This document shows, one piece after another, positions 13,189 to 22,259 of a stretch of DNA of 64,000 bases (positions are counted from its first letter, which is position 1; each line of letters starts with the position of its first letter). This DNA is from a virus. A model generated the notes under the pieces. That model did no database searches, was not told the DNA's origin, and saw nothing but the letters and a program-made list of their open reading frames with translations. The DNA is taken from IMG/VR virus record IMGVR_UViG_3300037316_000027, positions 1 to 64,000 of that record; one strand, 5' to 3'. Made by a program: the position numbers and the translations under genes.

Positions 13189-13607
13189 CGCTTTCCAAAC
13201 GTTCCTGAAATGATGCGCGTGATCCGGGTTGAGGTTTCCGAGAGAAAATAAAAACCGAGGACTACCATAACAACATTCCAGAGGTTTGGGTCCAGTGTAT
13301 CAGTGCGGGTTTGAAAGAAAAATCCAAAAACCTTGTCGATTACGAAAATCTTGAACAGGTACAGTGCCGGGCCGATGGCGATCATAGACCTGATCCAGAT
13401 ATCGAGTGAGCCGTGCGCGGCGTCCGCGATCAGCACGTCGCGCCGCTGGCGGAGCGCGTCAATGTTCTCGTTGGCTGCAATCTGATCTTCTTGGGTCTGA
13501 GCCGTGATCAGCGCGATCTTCTGGTTAGAGATCGCAGCCGTGATACCGTTGATGGTGCCGAAAGCACCCGCAATCAGGGACGGAAGACCCGTAAGTAGTG
13601 CCCACAT
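13185..13607 (-). CDS. Putative holin, three membrane segments
   Basis: 140 aa. A short N-terminal hydrophobic segment (~3-25), a charged coiled linker (~35-65), then two helices (~72-95 and ~112-130) and a basic C-terminus. Size, topology and position three genes from the endolysin fit a phage holin. The linker W-x-R-S-x-x-A-x-G-P is also seen in gene-transfer-agent holins. Confidence 0.6.
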   Translation of the reverse strand: MWALLTGLPSLIAGAFGTINGITAAISNQKIALITAQTQEDQIAANENIDALRQRRDVLIADAAHGSLDIWIRSMIAIGPALYLFKIFVIDKVFGFFFQTRTDTLDPNLWNVVMVVLGFYFLSETSTRITRIISGTFGKR

Positions 13608-13623
13608 GGCGGCGTCCCTTCTT

Positions 13624-13971
13624 TTACTTGCTACTGGCTGAAGTTGGTCCCAGAGGCGACGCCGGAGCCGGGGCCGCTGCGTTGTTAACCGTGATATTGA
13701 CTTCCTGATCCTGATCCTGCCGGCGAGGCATCAAATGCCCGTCATCATCTTCATATGTATTGGACCGGCGCGACATCTCAGTGATAAGCCCAGAGCCGAT
13801 CAGCCATAAGGTCAGGTATTTCTGGTCCGTGATGATGGGCGAGAGATCGATAGTGGTCAGGACGCCAAACACCATACCGAGAAAGACTTGAACGCGTGCG
13901 AACCAGATCACGCCCGATTGATGGAACGAGCGGTGAAAAGAGATTGCTCCGGTCTTGACAGTTTCCCACAT
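13624..13971 (-). CDS. Small membrane protein, 115 aa
   Basis: Two hydrophobic segments (~20-40 and ~50-66) and a polar C-terminal tail with an acidic patch and an Ala/Pro-rich end. Directly downstream of the endolysin gene. It may be part of the lysis apparatus. Confidence 0.65.
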   Translation of the reverse strand: MWETVKTGAISFHRSFHQSGVIWFARVQVFLGMVFGVLTTIDLSPIITDQKYLTLWLIGSGLITEMSRRSNTYEDDDGHLMPRRQDQDQEVNITVNNAAAPAPASPLGPTSASSK

Positions 13972-13987
13972 AGCGGAAGTCCTTTTA

Positions 13988-14824
13988 TTATGCGGTAGCC
14001 GCCGGGATGGTCGGGAGAACGATGCCCGGCGGAAGCATGACGGATGCGTTCGCGCCTGATGCCTTGTTAGCGGAGAGAGCTTCGAAGACGACGCCCGAGA
14101 TAACGGTCAGGGCTGCAACGCCCGCCGTGTAATACCACTCGTATCCTGCCGTGTGTACGGCAGCGGCAGCCGCGAGAGTGCTGCCCGCCGTGGTCTTGGG
14201 GGCCGTGGTGCCGACGTGGATAGCTTTGGGCTGGACCAGATGCGACAGGTCGGCTGCCGCAGGGGCGGCGACCGGCGTACCACCCTTGGCAAGATGCAGA
14301 CAGTAGGTCTGAAGGTCCACTACGCGAGCGCCCCACCCGTTGCCGAATTCTCGCCACGCTTCGCCGCCACGGATGGCGTGCATGAAGTGCAGGCGCTCAG
14401 CGCACATGGCCTTGACGAAGACGCCGGGATCGGATTTCTTGATAGCGTCAAGCAGGGCCTGATCCATCACACCGCGTCCCGGTATTTTCAGAATGGCGCG
14501 AGCTGAGAGCACGCCGCGCGAAGAGCCAGAGTTGATGCCGTAGTCCAGCATGCAGGCATCGGGGCCGGCCGGGAGATCGTCATACCGAATGGCGGTGGCG
14601 TACTTCGTCTTGTAAATCTGTTCGGCGGGGGCCCGCGTCATCGCTTGAACGATGGGAGCCCACTTCGCCATGGAAGTCATCTTTTGACCCATGTGCTCCG
14701 CGAGATCATAGCACGTGATGCCGTACTTGGTCGGGCCGCCCGGGTCCTTCTTGTTCCAGCCGTAGCCGCCCTCATACTTGTCAATGATGCGGTCGATGGT
14801 TTGAATGTAGGTGATCACTGACAT
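13988..14824 (-). CDS. Endolysin, GH108-type muramidase with C-terminal membrane segment
   Basis: 278 aa. The N-terminal EGGY motif (catalytic-type Glu ~18) followed by D-P-G-G-P-T-K-Y-G-I-T identifies the glycoside hydrolase 108 family, which cleaves peptidoglycan glycan strands. Residues ~90-175 match the peptidoglycan-binding half usually found with it (MLDYGINSG, an F-V-K-A-M-C-A-E-R-L helix). An Ala/Pro/Thr linker leads to a hydrophobic helix (~233-250). The C-terminal membrane anchor is unusual for this family. Confidence 0.9.
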   Translation of the reverse strand: MSVITYIQTIDRIIDKYEGGYGWNKKDPGGPTKYGITCYDLAEHMGQKMTSMAKWAPIVQAMTRAPAEQIYKTKYATAIRYDDLPAGPDACMLDYGINSGSSRGVLSARAILKIPGRGVMDQALLDAIKKSDPGVFVKAMCAERLHFMHAIRGGEAWREFGNGWGARVVDLQTYCLHLAKGGTPVAAPAAADLSHLVQPKAIHVGTTAPKTTAGSTLAAAAAVHTAGYEWYYTAGVAALTVISGVVFEALSANKASGANASVMLPPGIVLPTIPAATA

Positions 14825-14852
14825 GGGAGATACTCCGTGCGTAGATTAGGAT

Positions 14853-14885
14853 ATCCAGTCGCCGTAACGGGTGCGGCGACTGGAT
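14853..14885 (-). other. Perfect 11-bp hairpin without U-tract
   Basis: ATCCAGTCGCC (14853-14863) pairs with GGCGACTGGAT (14875-14885). It lies between two minus-strand genes; no T-run follows on the minus strand. Likely an mRNA stability or processing site. Confidence 0.5.
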
Positions 14886-14899
14886 TAACAGGCTAGCTG

Positions 14900-15277
14900 T
14901 TACGCGACCGGCGGAACGAGCGGAGCAGGGGCCGGGGCCGGGGCAGGCGCGGGCGCAGGCGCGGGGGCCGGGGTCAGGGCAGCGGCCGGAGCGGGCGCAA
15001 CCGGAGTACCGGCAACGGCGGCAGCGGAGGCGGCAACGAGCGCGGCGGCCGGAGACGACGGCTTCTTGGCCGCGACCGGGGCTACGACCTTGGCGGCCTT
15101 GATCTTCGCGACGGCGTCAGCTTCTACGCTGGTCAGTGCCGTGCGGACATCGGACGGAACACCCTTGAAGAAGTCGGTGATCTTTGTCGAACAAAGAACG
15201 CCGACGCCAAGGGAAACAACGCCGATGATGATATCGACTTCAAGATCGGTGAGCAGGGAGGGGTCGAATACGGACAT
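14900..15277 (-). CDS. Membrane protein with Ala/Pro-repeat tail
   Basis: 125 aa. The start at 15277 has AAAGG upstream. A transmembrane helix (~14-33) is followed by a charged linker and a long Ala/Pro tail with (PA)n repeats. The tail is similar in style to the protein at 10919-11473. It is the first gene downstream of the second late-promoter element. Function unknown. Confidence 0.7.
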   Translation of the reverse strand: MSVFDPSLLTDLEVDIIIGVVSLGVGVLCSTKITDFFKGVPSDVRTALTSVEADAVAKIKAAKVVAPVAAKKPSSPAAALVAASAAAVAGTPVAPAPAAALTPAPAPAPAPAPAPAPAPLVPPVA

Positions 15278-15309
15278 GGCGGTGCCTTTCATGGGAATTA
15301 GGGTTCCCA

Positions 15310-15338
15310 CGTGTAGCACAACTGACGCGCTCGCCCAA
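15310..15338 (-). promoter_or_regulatory. Late promoter, copy 2 (lysis unit)
   Basis: Minus-strand TAATTGCCAGTTGGGC with -35 TTGGGC (15333-15338), 17 bp, and TACACG (15310-15315). It precedes the gene starting at 15277. Confidence 0.5.
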
Positions 15339-15345
15339 CTGGCAA

Positions 15346-16284
15346 TTACGCTCGGGTCCGGTGCGCCTTATACCAGTCGTATGTGAGACTTAGGCCCTTC
15401 GCGATCGAATAATCCGGCGCGAAGCCGAGTGCCCTAAGCTTGCTGAGATCAGCGTAGCAGTCCGGGCGGCCGTTCGGCTTGGTTTTATCGAACTGGATGC
15501 GATCGAGGCCCACGCCGCTGATATCTGAAAGCATGCCGGCGACGCGGCGGATGCTGCTCGCTTCGCCGCTGCCGATGTTGATCGCCCCGGATGTGCCCAA
15601 AGCCAGCATGCCGTGCACGATCCGCGCAAGGTCGGCGCTGTAGAGGAAGTCACGCGTCGGCGAGCCGTCTCCCCAGATAGAGACAACAGCATCCGGGTTG
15701 ACCGAGGCATCGTAGAACTTCTTGATCAGGGACGGCAGCACGTGGCCGGTCTCGGTGTTGAACCGATCACGCGGACCATACAAATTGCCGGAGACGAGAT
15801 AGGTGTAATCGAGCCCATGGCTTTCCTTGTACGCTTCGAGCATTGCCAGCATGTGCCGCTTCGCGTGACCGTAGCCGCTCTCCATGTTATGGGGCCGACC
15901 GTCGAAGATGTCGTCTTCTGTGTAAGGCAGTTTCGGCGGCCATGGATAGATCGCATTCGTCCCCATCGCCACGATTTTCTTGACACTGGCGACGACATGA
16001 GCCGAGTGGATCACGTTGGTATTGATCAGTGTGTTGTCGTAGATCGACTTCGCTTGGTTCTTCATGTTGCCCATGATGCCGTAGACGGTCGCGGCCGGAT
16101 GGTAGACGTACTCCGGTTCGATCCGATCGAACATCTTCATCACGGCGATCGGATCGCGGAGATCGCAGTCGCGGCGTGTGACTGGCACGACGCATGTGAG
16201 CCCGTGCGCGCAGAGATGTTCGACGACGGCGGAGCCGGCGAGCCCGTTGGCCCCGGTGACAAGAATACAGGAATTCTGTTTCAT
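15346..16284 (-). CDS. fcl: GDP-L-fucose synthase-like epimerase/reductase
   Basis: 312 aa. An N-terminal GANGLAGSAV NADP-binding motif, a catalytic YGHAK (Tyr-x3-Lys) and the GPRDRFN...HVLPSLI segment typical of GDP-fucose synthase (WcaG/Fcl). The family epimerises and reduces GDP-4-keto-6-deoxymannose; with the Gmd-like gene at 24433 it could complete GDP-L-fucose. In a heptose context it could instead act on a 6-deoxyheptose. ATG 16284 overlaps the upstream stop (ATGA); the frame extends upstream but that part is not coding-like. Confidence 0.85.
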   Translation of the reverse strand: MKQNSCILVTGANGLAGSAVVEHLCAHGLTCVVPVTRRDCDLRDPIAVMKMFDRIEPEYVYHPAATVYGIMGNMKNQAKSIYDNTLINTNVIHSAHVVASVKKIVAMGTNAIYPWPPKLPYTEDDIFDGRPHNMESGYGHAKRHMLAMLEAYKESHGLDYTYLVSGNLYGPRDRFNTETGHVLPSLIKKFYDASVNPDAVVSIWGDGSPTRDFLYSADLARIVHGMLALGTSGAINIGSGEASSIRRVAGMLSDISGVGLDRIQFDKTKPNGRPDCYADLSKLRALGFAPDYSIAKGLSLTYDWYKAHRTRA

Positions 16285-17147
16285 GCTTTTAATCCCTTGG
16301 TAGCCCGGGCAGCAGCTTGCCGCTCGGCCAGAAGTCGTAGCATATACTGACGGTGTCCGGGAGAGATCACGGTCCCGCCGCGAAGCTGTATTGGAGTTGA
16401 GGGCTGATACCGCCCCCACGCTTCCGGTCCGATCGCTTTCTCAAGCCATGAGACCGTGCTGTGGCGAAAGATATCTTTCATCTTGCCGCAGAGATAAGGC
16501 GTCTCGGTCATCAGCTTCGCGCGGGCGACAAGCTCGTCACGTTCCAGCATATCAATCCAGCGGAAGGCCCCATGGAAGCCGAAGTTCTCTGGGTTGCGCG
16601 GGCCAAGCTCCCACGAGAAACACGAGGCCAGCTCGTGGCCGGGCCACTTGAAGCCGCCTGCCAACTCCAGCCCCGCGCGCCGGTTGCGGCAGAGGTCCCA
16701 ATCGGTTGTGACCGGGTGCTCTTTCGGGTGGTCGGCGAGGAACCGGCCCAGACGTTTCGACATGAGGGTGAAGCCGCCATTGCCCACGTCGTGCGGATCG
16801 CCCGGTCGCACGAGCCACGGCGCTCCGATGTAGTCGTAATTGAAAAATTCCGGCCGCCACTTCGCGGGATCGTAGATGCCCGCGTCCCATTCGAGCATCA
16901 GGGCGAAGTCCGTTGTGATGCCGGCGCAGGCGTATTGATAGTAGAACTGTCCGGCCTCGCGCTTGTTGGGAAAGTCCTTGCACAGGATCAGGCGCGCGTC
17001 GAGCCCGTTGAACTCAGCGGGCTTGTCGGTATAGATCAGCACGTCTCCGAAGGTCGCCTTCGAGAGGCAGTCCTCGATCACGCGCTTGGTGATCTTATGG
17101 GCACGCGTCTCGACGAAGAGCAGGGTGCAGCGGGACAGATCGAGCAT
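16281..17147 (-). CDS. DUF5672-type glycosyltransferase-like protein
   Basis: 288 aa. LMLEWDAGI (aspartates in place of DxD), FFNYDYIGAPW and VGNGGFTLMSKR are hallmarks of the DUF5672 family found in polysaccharide clusters. A paralogue lies at 22256-23059. The C-terminal ~80 residues are basic and family-specific. The likely role is transfer of a sugar made by the flanking enzymes; acceptor unknown. Confidence 0.8.
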   Translation of the reverse strand: MLDLSRCTLLFVETRAHKITKRVIEDCLSKATFGDVLIYTDKPAEFNGLDARLILCKDFPNKREAGQFYYQYACAGITTDFALMLEWDAGIYDPAKWRPEFFNYDYIGAPWLVRPGDPHDVGNGGFTLMSKRLGRFLADHPKEHPVTTDWDLCRNRRAGLELAGGFKWPGHELASCFSWELGPRNPENFGFHGAFRWIDMLERDELVARAKLMTETPYLCGKMKDIFRHSTVSWLEKAIGPEAWGRYQPSTPIQLRGGTVISPGHRQYMLRLLAERQAAARATKGLKA

Positions 17148-17148
17148 T

Positions 17149-18129
17149 TCACCGCGCTCCCAGTTTCTTCATGGTGCGGACATTGTAGTACCAGTCGTCG
17201 GTGATGCTGTCCGGAAGAAGGTGATTGTCGAACGCGCGGACCAGATCATAGACCCCGTCTTCGATGCCGCGCTTCGGCACGAAGCCGAGCACGCGCATTA
17301 TCTTGTCCGAATTGAGCCGATACGAGCGCGGGTCATCGGAGGGCGTCGTCACTATTTCGAGACGATTGTCCCCAACTATGCGGTTCACGGTGTTGGCGAT
17401 ATCCTTGATCGAGCGGTTCTCAAAACCGATGTTGAATATCTCGCCCTGTACCTTGTTGTGTGGGGCGACCAGCATCACTAAGTAGGCGTCCACCATGTCA
17501 TCGATATGGAGATTAGGGCGCATCTGGTCGCCCCCGAATACGGTGATGCGACCGGTCTTGACTGCCTGATTGGTAAGAAGGTTGACGGACAGATCGAACC
17601 GGGTGCGCGGGCTGTAGCCGCAGATTGTGGCCGGACGCAGGATCGTGCACGTGAAGTCATCGGCCCGATGCTCCAACAGCAGCGGCTCGCACATGCCCTT
17701 GAACTTGTTGTAGAGGGACACCGGCACAAGCGGATGATCCTCGGTCACATCAGGGGAGTTGCTAATGCCGTAGACAGAGCCCGACGAGGCTAGGATGAAG
17801 CGCTGCACGCCTGCCATCTTGGCCGCCAATACCATCGGCTGGAAGCAATCATAGTTGGTCGTCTGGGAGAGCTGTTCGTCAAGTTCTACGCTCGCGTCGT
17901 TCGAGATGCAGGCCAGATGGATGACTGCGTACTGATGCTCGAAGTGACGCGAAAGCTGTTCGGTGTCCCTGATATCGCCCTGCACGACGTTTAGGCGCGG
18001 ATGGTTGGGGAGCCGACAGCCGAAGTAGAGCATGTCGTAGACAGTGACAGTGTAGCCTTCGTCAAGAAGGCGCGGCACAAGGACGTGCCCCACGTATCCG
18101 GCACCGCCAGTCACAAGAACATTTGTCAT
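17149..18129 (-). CDS. NAD-dependent epimerase/dehydratase (extended SDR)
   Basis: 326 aa. The GGAGYVGHVL dinucleotide motif, SSGSVYG and YNKFK (Tyr-x3-Lys) are all present. It belongs to the UDP-glucose 4-epimerase/dehydratase-like extended SDR group, acting on nucleotide sugars. In a heptose cluster it could epimerise a heptose (HldD-like) or make a ketosugar. The start overlaps the upstream stop by one base. Confidence 0.85.
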   Translation of the reverse strand: MTNVLVTGGAGYVGHVLVPRLLDEGYTVTVYDMLYFGCRLPNHPRLNVVQGDIRDTEQLSRHFEHQYAVIHLACISNDASVELDEQLSQTTNYDCFQPMVLAAKMAGVQRFILASSGSVYGISNSPDVTEDHPLVPVSLYNKFKGMCEPLLLEHRADDFTCTILRPATICGYSPRTRFDLSVNLLTNQAVKTGRITVFGGDQMRPNLHIDDMVDAYLVMLVAPHNKVQGEIFNIGFENRSIKDIANTVNRIVGDNRLEIVTTPSDDPRSYRLNSDKIMRVLGFVPKRGIEDGVYDLVRAFDNHLLPDSITDDWYYNVRTMKKLGAR

Positions 18130-19229
18130 CAGAAGGGTCCTTTGAAAGACGGATCGGGCTTATCGATAGGAACGCCCTCACGGGCAGCGATCACGGCAGC
18201 CCGCGCCTCAGCGAATTGTAATCGCCGGACAGGCCCGGCAGTATCGTCGCAGAGGCGCTCCGTTGCATCAATGATATCTGCGGAGCTTGGATAGTAGGCT
18301 TCGGCAAGAGCGATCGAACTGGGGGTTGGGTGGTCCGGCAGACCGATACGCTCAACGGGCCGGTGAAGCATCTGGGGATCGCGCTCCGCGATCGAGGCGA
18401 TGATCTCCGCTCCCGCTCCGTATTGCCGGGAGCCGATGTCACACGTGATGAGCCGTCCTGTCCGGCGTACTGAGGCCATGATCAGATCGAGACTGAGGGG
18501 GCGCAGAACTCTCGCATCGATAACTTCAACGAAACAGCCGACATCCGCAAGCGCCTTCGCGGCCCGAATTGCCTCTAGGACCATATAGGAAGTCGCGACG
18601 ATCGTGGCGCAGTTTCCCTTCATGACGACCCGAGAGCCGACGAGCGGCACTGTGTAGTGTTCGCGCGGGACGATGCCTGTCACGTGATGCAGCCATCTGT
18701 GCTCAAGCATGATGACGGGGTTCTGGTCTTCGACGGCGGCGAGGATCATTCCCTTGAATTCATACGGGGTCGAAGGCATCACAACTTTGAGGCCCGGGAC
18801 GAGAGCGAACATCGCTTCCAAGCTTTGCGAATGCTGCGGCCCTTGGCCCCAGCCGCGACCGATGATCATCCGCACGAGCAGCGGCACCTTGTGCTTGCCC
18901 GTGCTGACGTAGCTGCTCTTCGCAGCCGCGTTGAACAGTTGCTCAAGACACAGGAGCCCGAAGTCTACGCGACGATGGGACATGATCGGGTGCAGTCCCA
19001 TCAAGGCACTGCCGATCGCCATCCCGGTCATCCCGTTTTCGGAGATGGGCATTTCGATGACGCGCTCCGGACCGAACTCGGCCGGGAGGCCCTTGGTCGT
19101 GCCGAAAACGGCGTCGAGAGCCGTGACGCCCTCGCCAGTCAGATAGACGCCCGGGTTATCGCGCAGGGCGATCGTCAGTGCCTCCCGGATTGCTTCGACC
19201 GAAGTGATGGCGTCACGATCATCCTGCAT
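18129..19229 (-). CDS. TPP-dependent dehydrogenase E1 beta-type subunit
   Basis: 366 aa. It resembles the beta subunit of pyruvate/2-oxoacid dehydrogenase E1: an N-terminal E(G)-V-x-A-L-D-A-V-F segment, IEMPISENGMTG (catalytic/TPP-contact Glu), GRGWGQGPQHSQSLEAMF and a transketolase C-terminal domain with V-E-V-I-D-A-R-V-L-R-P-L. It pairs with the E1 alpha domain of the next gene upstream (11-bp overlap). No E2/E3 genes are near, so the pair probably performs a free TPP carboligation or decarboxylation in sugar synthesis. Confidence 0.85.
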   Translation of the reverse strand: MQDDRDAITSVEAIREALTIALRDNPGVYLTGEGVTALDAVFGTTKGLPAEFGPERVIEMPISENGMTGMAIGSALMGLHPIMSHRRVDFGLLCLEQLFNAAAKSSYVSTGKHKVPLLVRMIIGRGWGQGPQHSQSLEAMFALVPGLKVVMPSTPYEFKGMILAAVEDQNPVIMLEHRWLHHVTGIVPREHYTVPLVGSRVVMKGNCATIVATSYMVLEAIRAAKALADVGCFVEVIDARVLRPLSLDLIMASVRRTGRLITCDIGSRQYGAGAEIIASIAERDPQMLHRPVERIGLPDHPTPSSIALAEAYYPSSADIIDATERLCDDTAGPVRRLQFAEARAAVIAAREGVPIDKPDPSFKGPF

Positions 19230-20736
19230 AGACGTGATCTCCTGCGGTCTCGGGATCAGGGAACGGCGCGGCCTCGGCGAATGCAAATGCCTCAGCGATC
19301 TCTGCCGTGATCTCCTGCCGTAGCGTATTGATGGTGCTGCTCAGCGCGGGTTGGAGCTTCAGCAACGGGTCTGTCGCCTTCCACGCTTCGAACTCTTCCG
19401 GTGTCCGATAGCCGAGCGTATGGTCGAAGTTGGGGCCGCAGTGTTCGCGCAATCGATAGGTAGTAGCTTCGATGAAGCTCGGCCCATTCCCGGCGCGCGC
19501 CTTGGCAACGGCGACGGTCATGGCGTCGCGGACGGCGAGCACGTCGTTGCCGTCCACGCGCTGAGCCTCGATACCATGCGACTGGGCGAGCCCGAGAATG
19601 GGCCGCTCCGGCTGCCGTTCGTGCAGCGGCGAGTAGCCGGCGTAGAGATTGTCTTCGCAGACGAAGATAACGGGCAGCTTGCGCAGGGCCGCGAAATTCA
19701 GGCTTTCGTGAAACGCGCCCTCTTCGACGGCGGCGTCGCCCATGTAGACCACGGAGACATCGTCCGTGCCCTTGTACTTCATCGCGAACGCAGCGCCGAC
19801 CCCGATCGGGATCGAGGCCCCGACGATCGGCACACTGACTAGAACCCCGGCCGAGGGATCGAACAGATGCATCGATCCGCCCCGGCCTCCGCAACATCCG
19901 GCCTCGCGGCCCATCATCTCGCAGATCATGGTTTTGAGATCGCCGCCTTTGGCAAGGTAGTGGGCGTGGCAGCGATGCGTGGAAACGATCTGATCGGACG
20001 GGCGCAGCGCGGCGCTGACACCGACCGCGACGGCCTCTTGCCCGACTGACAGATGGATTGGACAGCGCATTTTCTGGTCCGCGTAGCGGGTCGCGATCTC
20101 TTCCTCGATCATGCGAATGCGAAGCATGTCGCGGTAGAGCTTGTTGGGGCGGTGCTCATTTTGCTCCCACACCGCGATAGCAAGATCGAGGATCGCGTGA
20201 CAAATCGTCAAGTGTCCGATCTCGACGAAGCCATAGCGGTTATCGGGGAGCCAGAAATTGATATCACCTGTCTTGCGGAGCGGGTTGTCCGCCTCGAAGC
20301 CGGAGAGCGTGATGACATGCATTAACTTGGCGCGCGCGGCAGCGACGGCCGCCAGAATGTTCGGTGACTTTCCGGAGCTGGAGATCGCGATCAGCAAATC
20401 TCCTTCGCGTCCGTGTCGTTCGACCGGCAGCGCGAAACTCTGCTCGTAGCCGAGATCGTTGGTGAGGCACGTGAGTTGCGGCCCGTCGTTGAAACAGAGA
20501 GCGGCGAACCCACCGTTTTTGAGCCAGTCCGTGGCCATATGACTGGCGATAGCGGCCGAGCCGCCATTGCCTACGAAGATGACACGGCCGTCGTTCGATT
20601 TGACGGCCAGCGATAAGCCAACTGCCCGCGTGAACGCTTCCTCGCTATCGATCGCTTCCGTAGCCCCGAGGTTATTCGCCTTGATTTGTGTGCCAAGAAA
20701 TCCGAGACGGGCGAAGTATCTGACCAGATCGTTCAT
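19219..20736 (-). CDS. Fusion: SIS (GmhA-like) domain + TPP-dependent E1 alpha domain
   Basis: 505 aa. Residues 1-195 are a sugar isomerase domain with GNGGSAA (56-62), His66, SSSGKSPN (119-126) and VEIGHLTICH (171-180), like phosphoheptose isomerase GmhA, though the expected Glu four residues after His66 is Asp70. Residues ~200-505 are an E1 alpha subunit with H-L-S-V-G-Q-E-A, a GDAA...EDN TPP motif (333-363) and the phosphorylation-loop region. I know of no common enzyme with this fusion. It likely links heptose-phosphate formation with a two-carbon transfer by E1 alpha/beta. Sequence continuity across the junction is clean. Confidence 0.85.
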   Translation of the reverse strand: MNDLVRYFARLGFLGTQIKANNLGATEAIDSEEAFTRAVGLSLAVKSNDGRVIFVGNGGSAAIASHMATDWLKNGGFAALCFNDGPQLTCLTNDLGYEQSFALPVERHGREGDLLIAISSSGKSPNILAAVAAARAKLMHVITLSGFEADNPLRKTGDINFWLPDNRYGFVEIGHLTICHAILDLAIAVWEQNEHRPNKLYRDMLRIRMIEEEIATRYADQKMRCPIHLSVGQEAVAVGVSAALRPSDQIVSTHRCHAHYLAKGGDLKTMICEMMGREAGCCGGRGGSMHLFDPSAGVLVSVPIVGASIPIGVGAAFAMKYKGTDDVSVVYMGDAAVEEGAFHESLNFAALRKLPVIFVCEDNLYAGYSPLHERQPERPILGLAQSHGIEAQRVDGNDVLAVRDAMTVAVAKARAGNGPSFIEATTYRLREHCGPNFDHTLGYRTPEEFEAWKATDPLLKLQPALSSTINTLRQEITAEIAEAFAFAEAAPFPDPETAGDHVYAG

Positions 20737-22259
20737 TTGAGAAGCGTCCTTATGTAGGCAAGGGTCTGGGCCTTCTCCACCGGCTTGCGATGGCCGAGAA
20801 TGCCGACTTTGATAGCGCCGACAGCATTGCCGATGAAGCTGACCGCTTCCAGATCGTCCGAGACGGCCGCTAGTGGCGATGTGACGGCGAAGAATGCATC
20901 ACCAGCCCCCATGGTGTCAACCACTCGCTTCGTGAAGGCAGGCACGATAACCGCGTCGTCTTCGCCGAGCCAGCTTGCGCAGCCCTCGCTCCCGTGCGTC
21001 AGGATCAGGCGATCCACGTCGATCTTCTCCCGTAGAGCGGCAGCGACGGCGCTCAGGTCCGTGTCCTTGGTCGAGATTGCGAGACGTGCTTCTGGTGCGT
21101 CAAGACAAAGGTAATCGGCCCTCGGATACTTGGTCGCGAGGTTATAGCCAAAGTTGCCGGCGTTGCTCTGCACATTGAGCGCAAGAAATTTCGAGTTCTC
21201 CAACAGGGCCGCGCGGACCCCCGGCGTGAGCAGTCCGTGACCGAAGTCATTCACGATCACCACATCGAAATCTTTCGCCCGTTGCTCGATCTTTTCGACG
21301 AACCGATCGTTCAAGCTTCCAGTCAGGGGCGAGGCGTCCATGGTGTAAACTTCGAACAGCTTGCGCAGGTACGCGCTGTCGATGAAACGCGTCTTGCGCA
21401 CGGTAGGCATTCCGGGGCGGATGATAGAGCGCACCGTAACGTTCGGTCGGATCGAGCTATGTATGAGGTCTTCGTAGCTCTCTACCTCGCCGAGGCAGGT
21501 AAACACTTCCACGTTGGCGCAGAAGTCGGCCACGTGATTGGCAGTGGCGATAGCGCCACCAGCGAAGACTTCCCTGTTGAGCCGCAGTGTCGCCAGCACA
21601 TTCTCCTTCGGCGGCTTGCCAAGCGGGGCAACGTAGGTGTACTCGTCGATGATCGCTTCCCCGACCACCAGTACGTTCAATCCCGCGATCTGTGAGAGCA
21701 ACTCGGGGATGCGCTTGGCGAGACCCCGCTCTCGGGCGTGATCCAGATATTCGCGCAATTCGAGGTTCGACGTATCGAGATATTGGTTGATCAGGGCGGA
21801 AGAGCTGAAGGTGATGTCGTCGGTGAAGTGGATGCGACCGCCGTGGCTCTCAACGGCGCGCTGCTCCGCAATGATGTTGCCCGTGATGTCCGTGCTCGTG
21901 TCCTTGTAGTCAGGACCCTTGACGTAAACATCGGGCATGATCGCGTCGATCACGCTGACCGCACTTCCGGCGTGAGTGATGACGACGCCGCCGACGCATC
22001 CGATCGCGCCGACCATCTCCGCTCGCAAGTCGTGCGGAAAGTGAGGGCGCTCGGGACCCTTGTTGACAAACTCGTCAGCCGTGACGGTCACCAGCAAAAC
22101 ATCGCCCTGTCGGCGCGCTTCCTCGAAGTAGCGGACGTGGCCCAGATGCAGGAGATCGAAGACGCCGTTGGTCAACACGACGCGCTGACCCGTGTTACGG
22201 CATACTCTCGCATACTCGGTTAGCTCGGCGAGAGTTTTGATCTTCGACTTCGCGCTCAT
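20733..22259 (-). CDS. HldE-like bifunctional enzyme with reversed domain order
   Basis: 508 aa. Residues ~5-150 are a cytidylyltransferase-fold nucleotidyltransferase (GVFD 32-35, HLGH 38-41). Residues ~170-508 are a PfkB-type sugar kinase with the anion-hole motif GAGDAF near the C-terminus. E. coli HldE has kinase first and adenylyltransferase second; here the order is swapped. Expected activity is phosphorylation of heptose-7-phosphate at C1 and nucleotidyl transfer giving an NDP-heptose. ATG 22259 overlaps the upstream stop; 93 extra upstream codons are not coding-like. Confidence 0.85.
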   Translation of the reverse strand: MSAKSKIKTLAELTEYARVCRNTGQRVVLTNGVFDLLHLGHVRYFEEARRQGDVLLVTVTADEFVNKGPERPHFPHDLRAEMVGAIGCVGGVVITHAGSAVSVIDAIMPDVYVKGPDYKDTSTDITGNIIAEQRAVESHGGRIHFTDDITFSSSALINQYLDTSNLELREYLDHARERGLAKRIPELLSQIAGLNVLVVGEAIIDEYTYVAPLGKPPKENVLATLRLNREVFAGGAIATANHVADFCANVEVFTCLGEVESYEDLIHSSIRPNVTVRSIIRPGMPTVRKTRFIDSAYLRKLFEVYTMDASPLTGSLNDRFVEKIEQRAKDFDVVIVNDFGHGLLTPGVRAALLENSKFLALNVQSNAGNFGYNLATKYPRADYLCLDAPEARLAISTKDTDLSAVAAALREKIDVDRLILTHGSEGCASWLGEDDAVIVPAFTKRVVDTMGAGDAFFAVTSPLAAVSDDLEAVSFIGNAVGAIKVGILGHRKPVEKAQTLAYIRTLLK

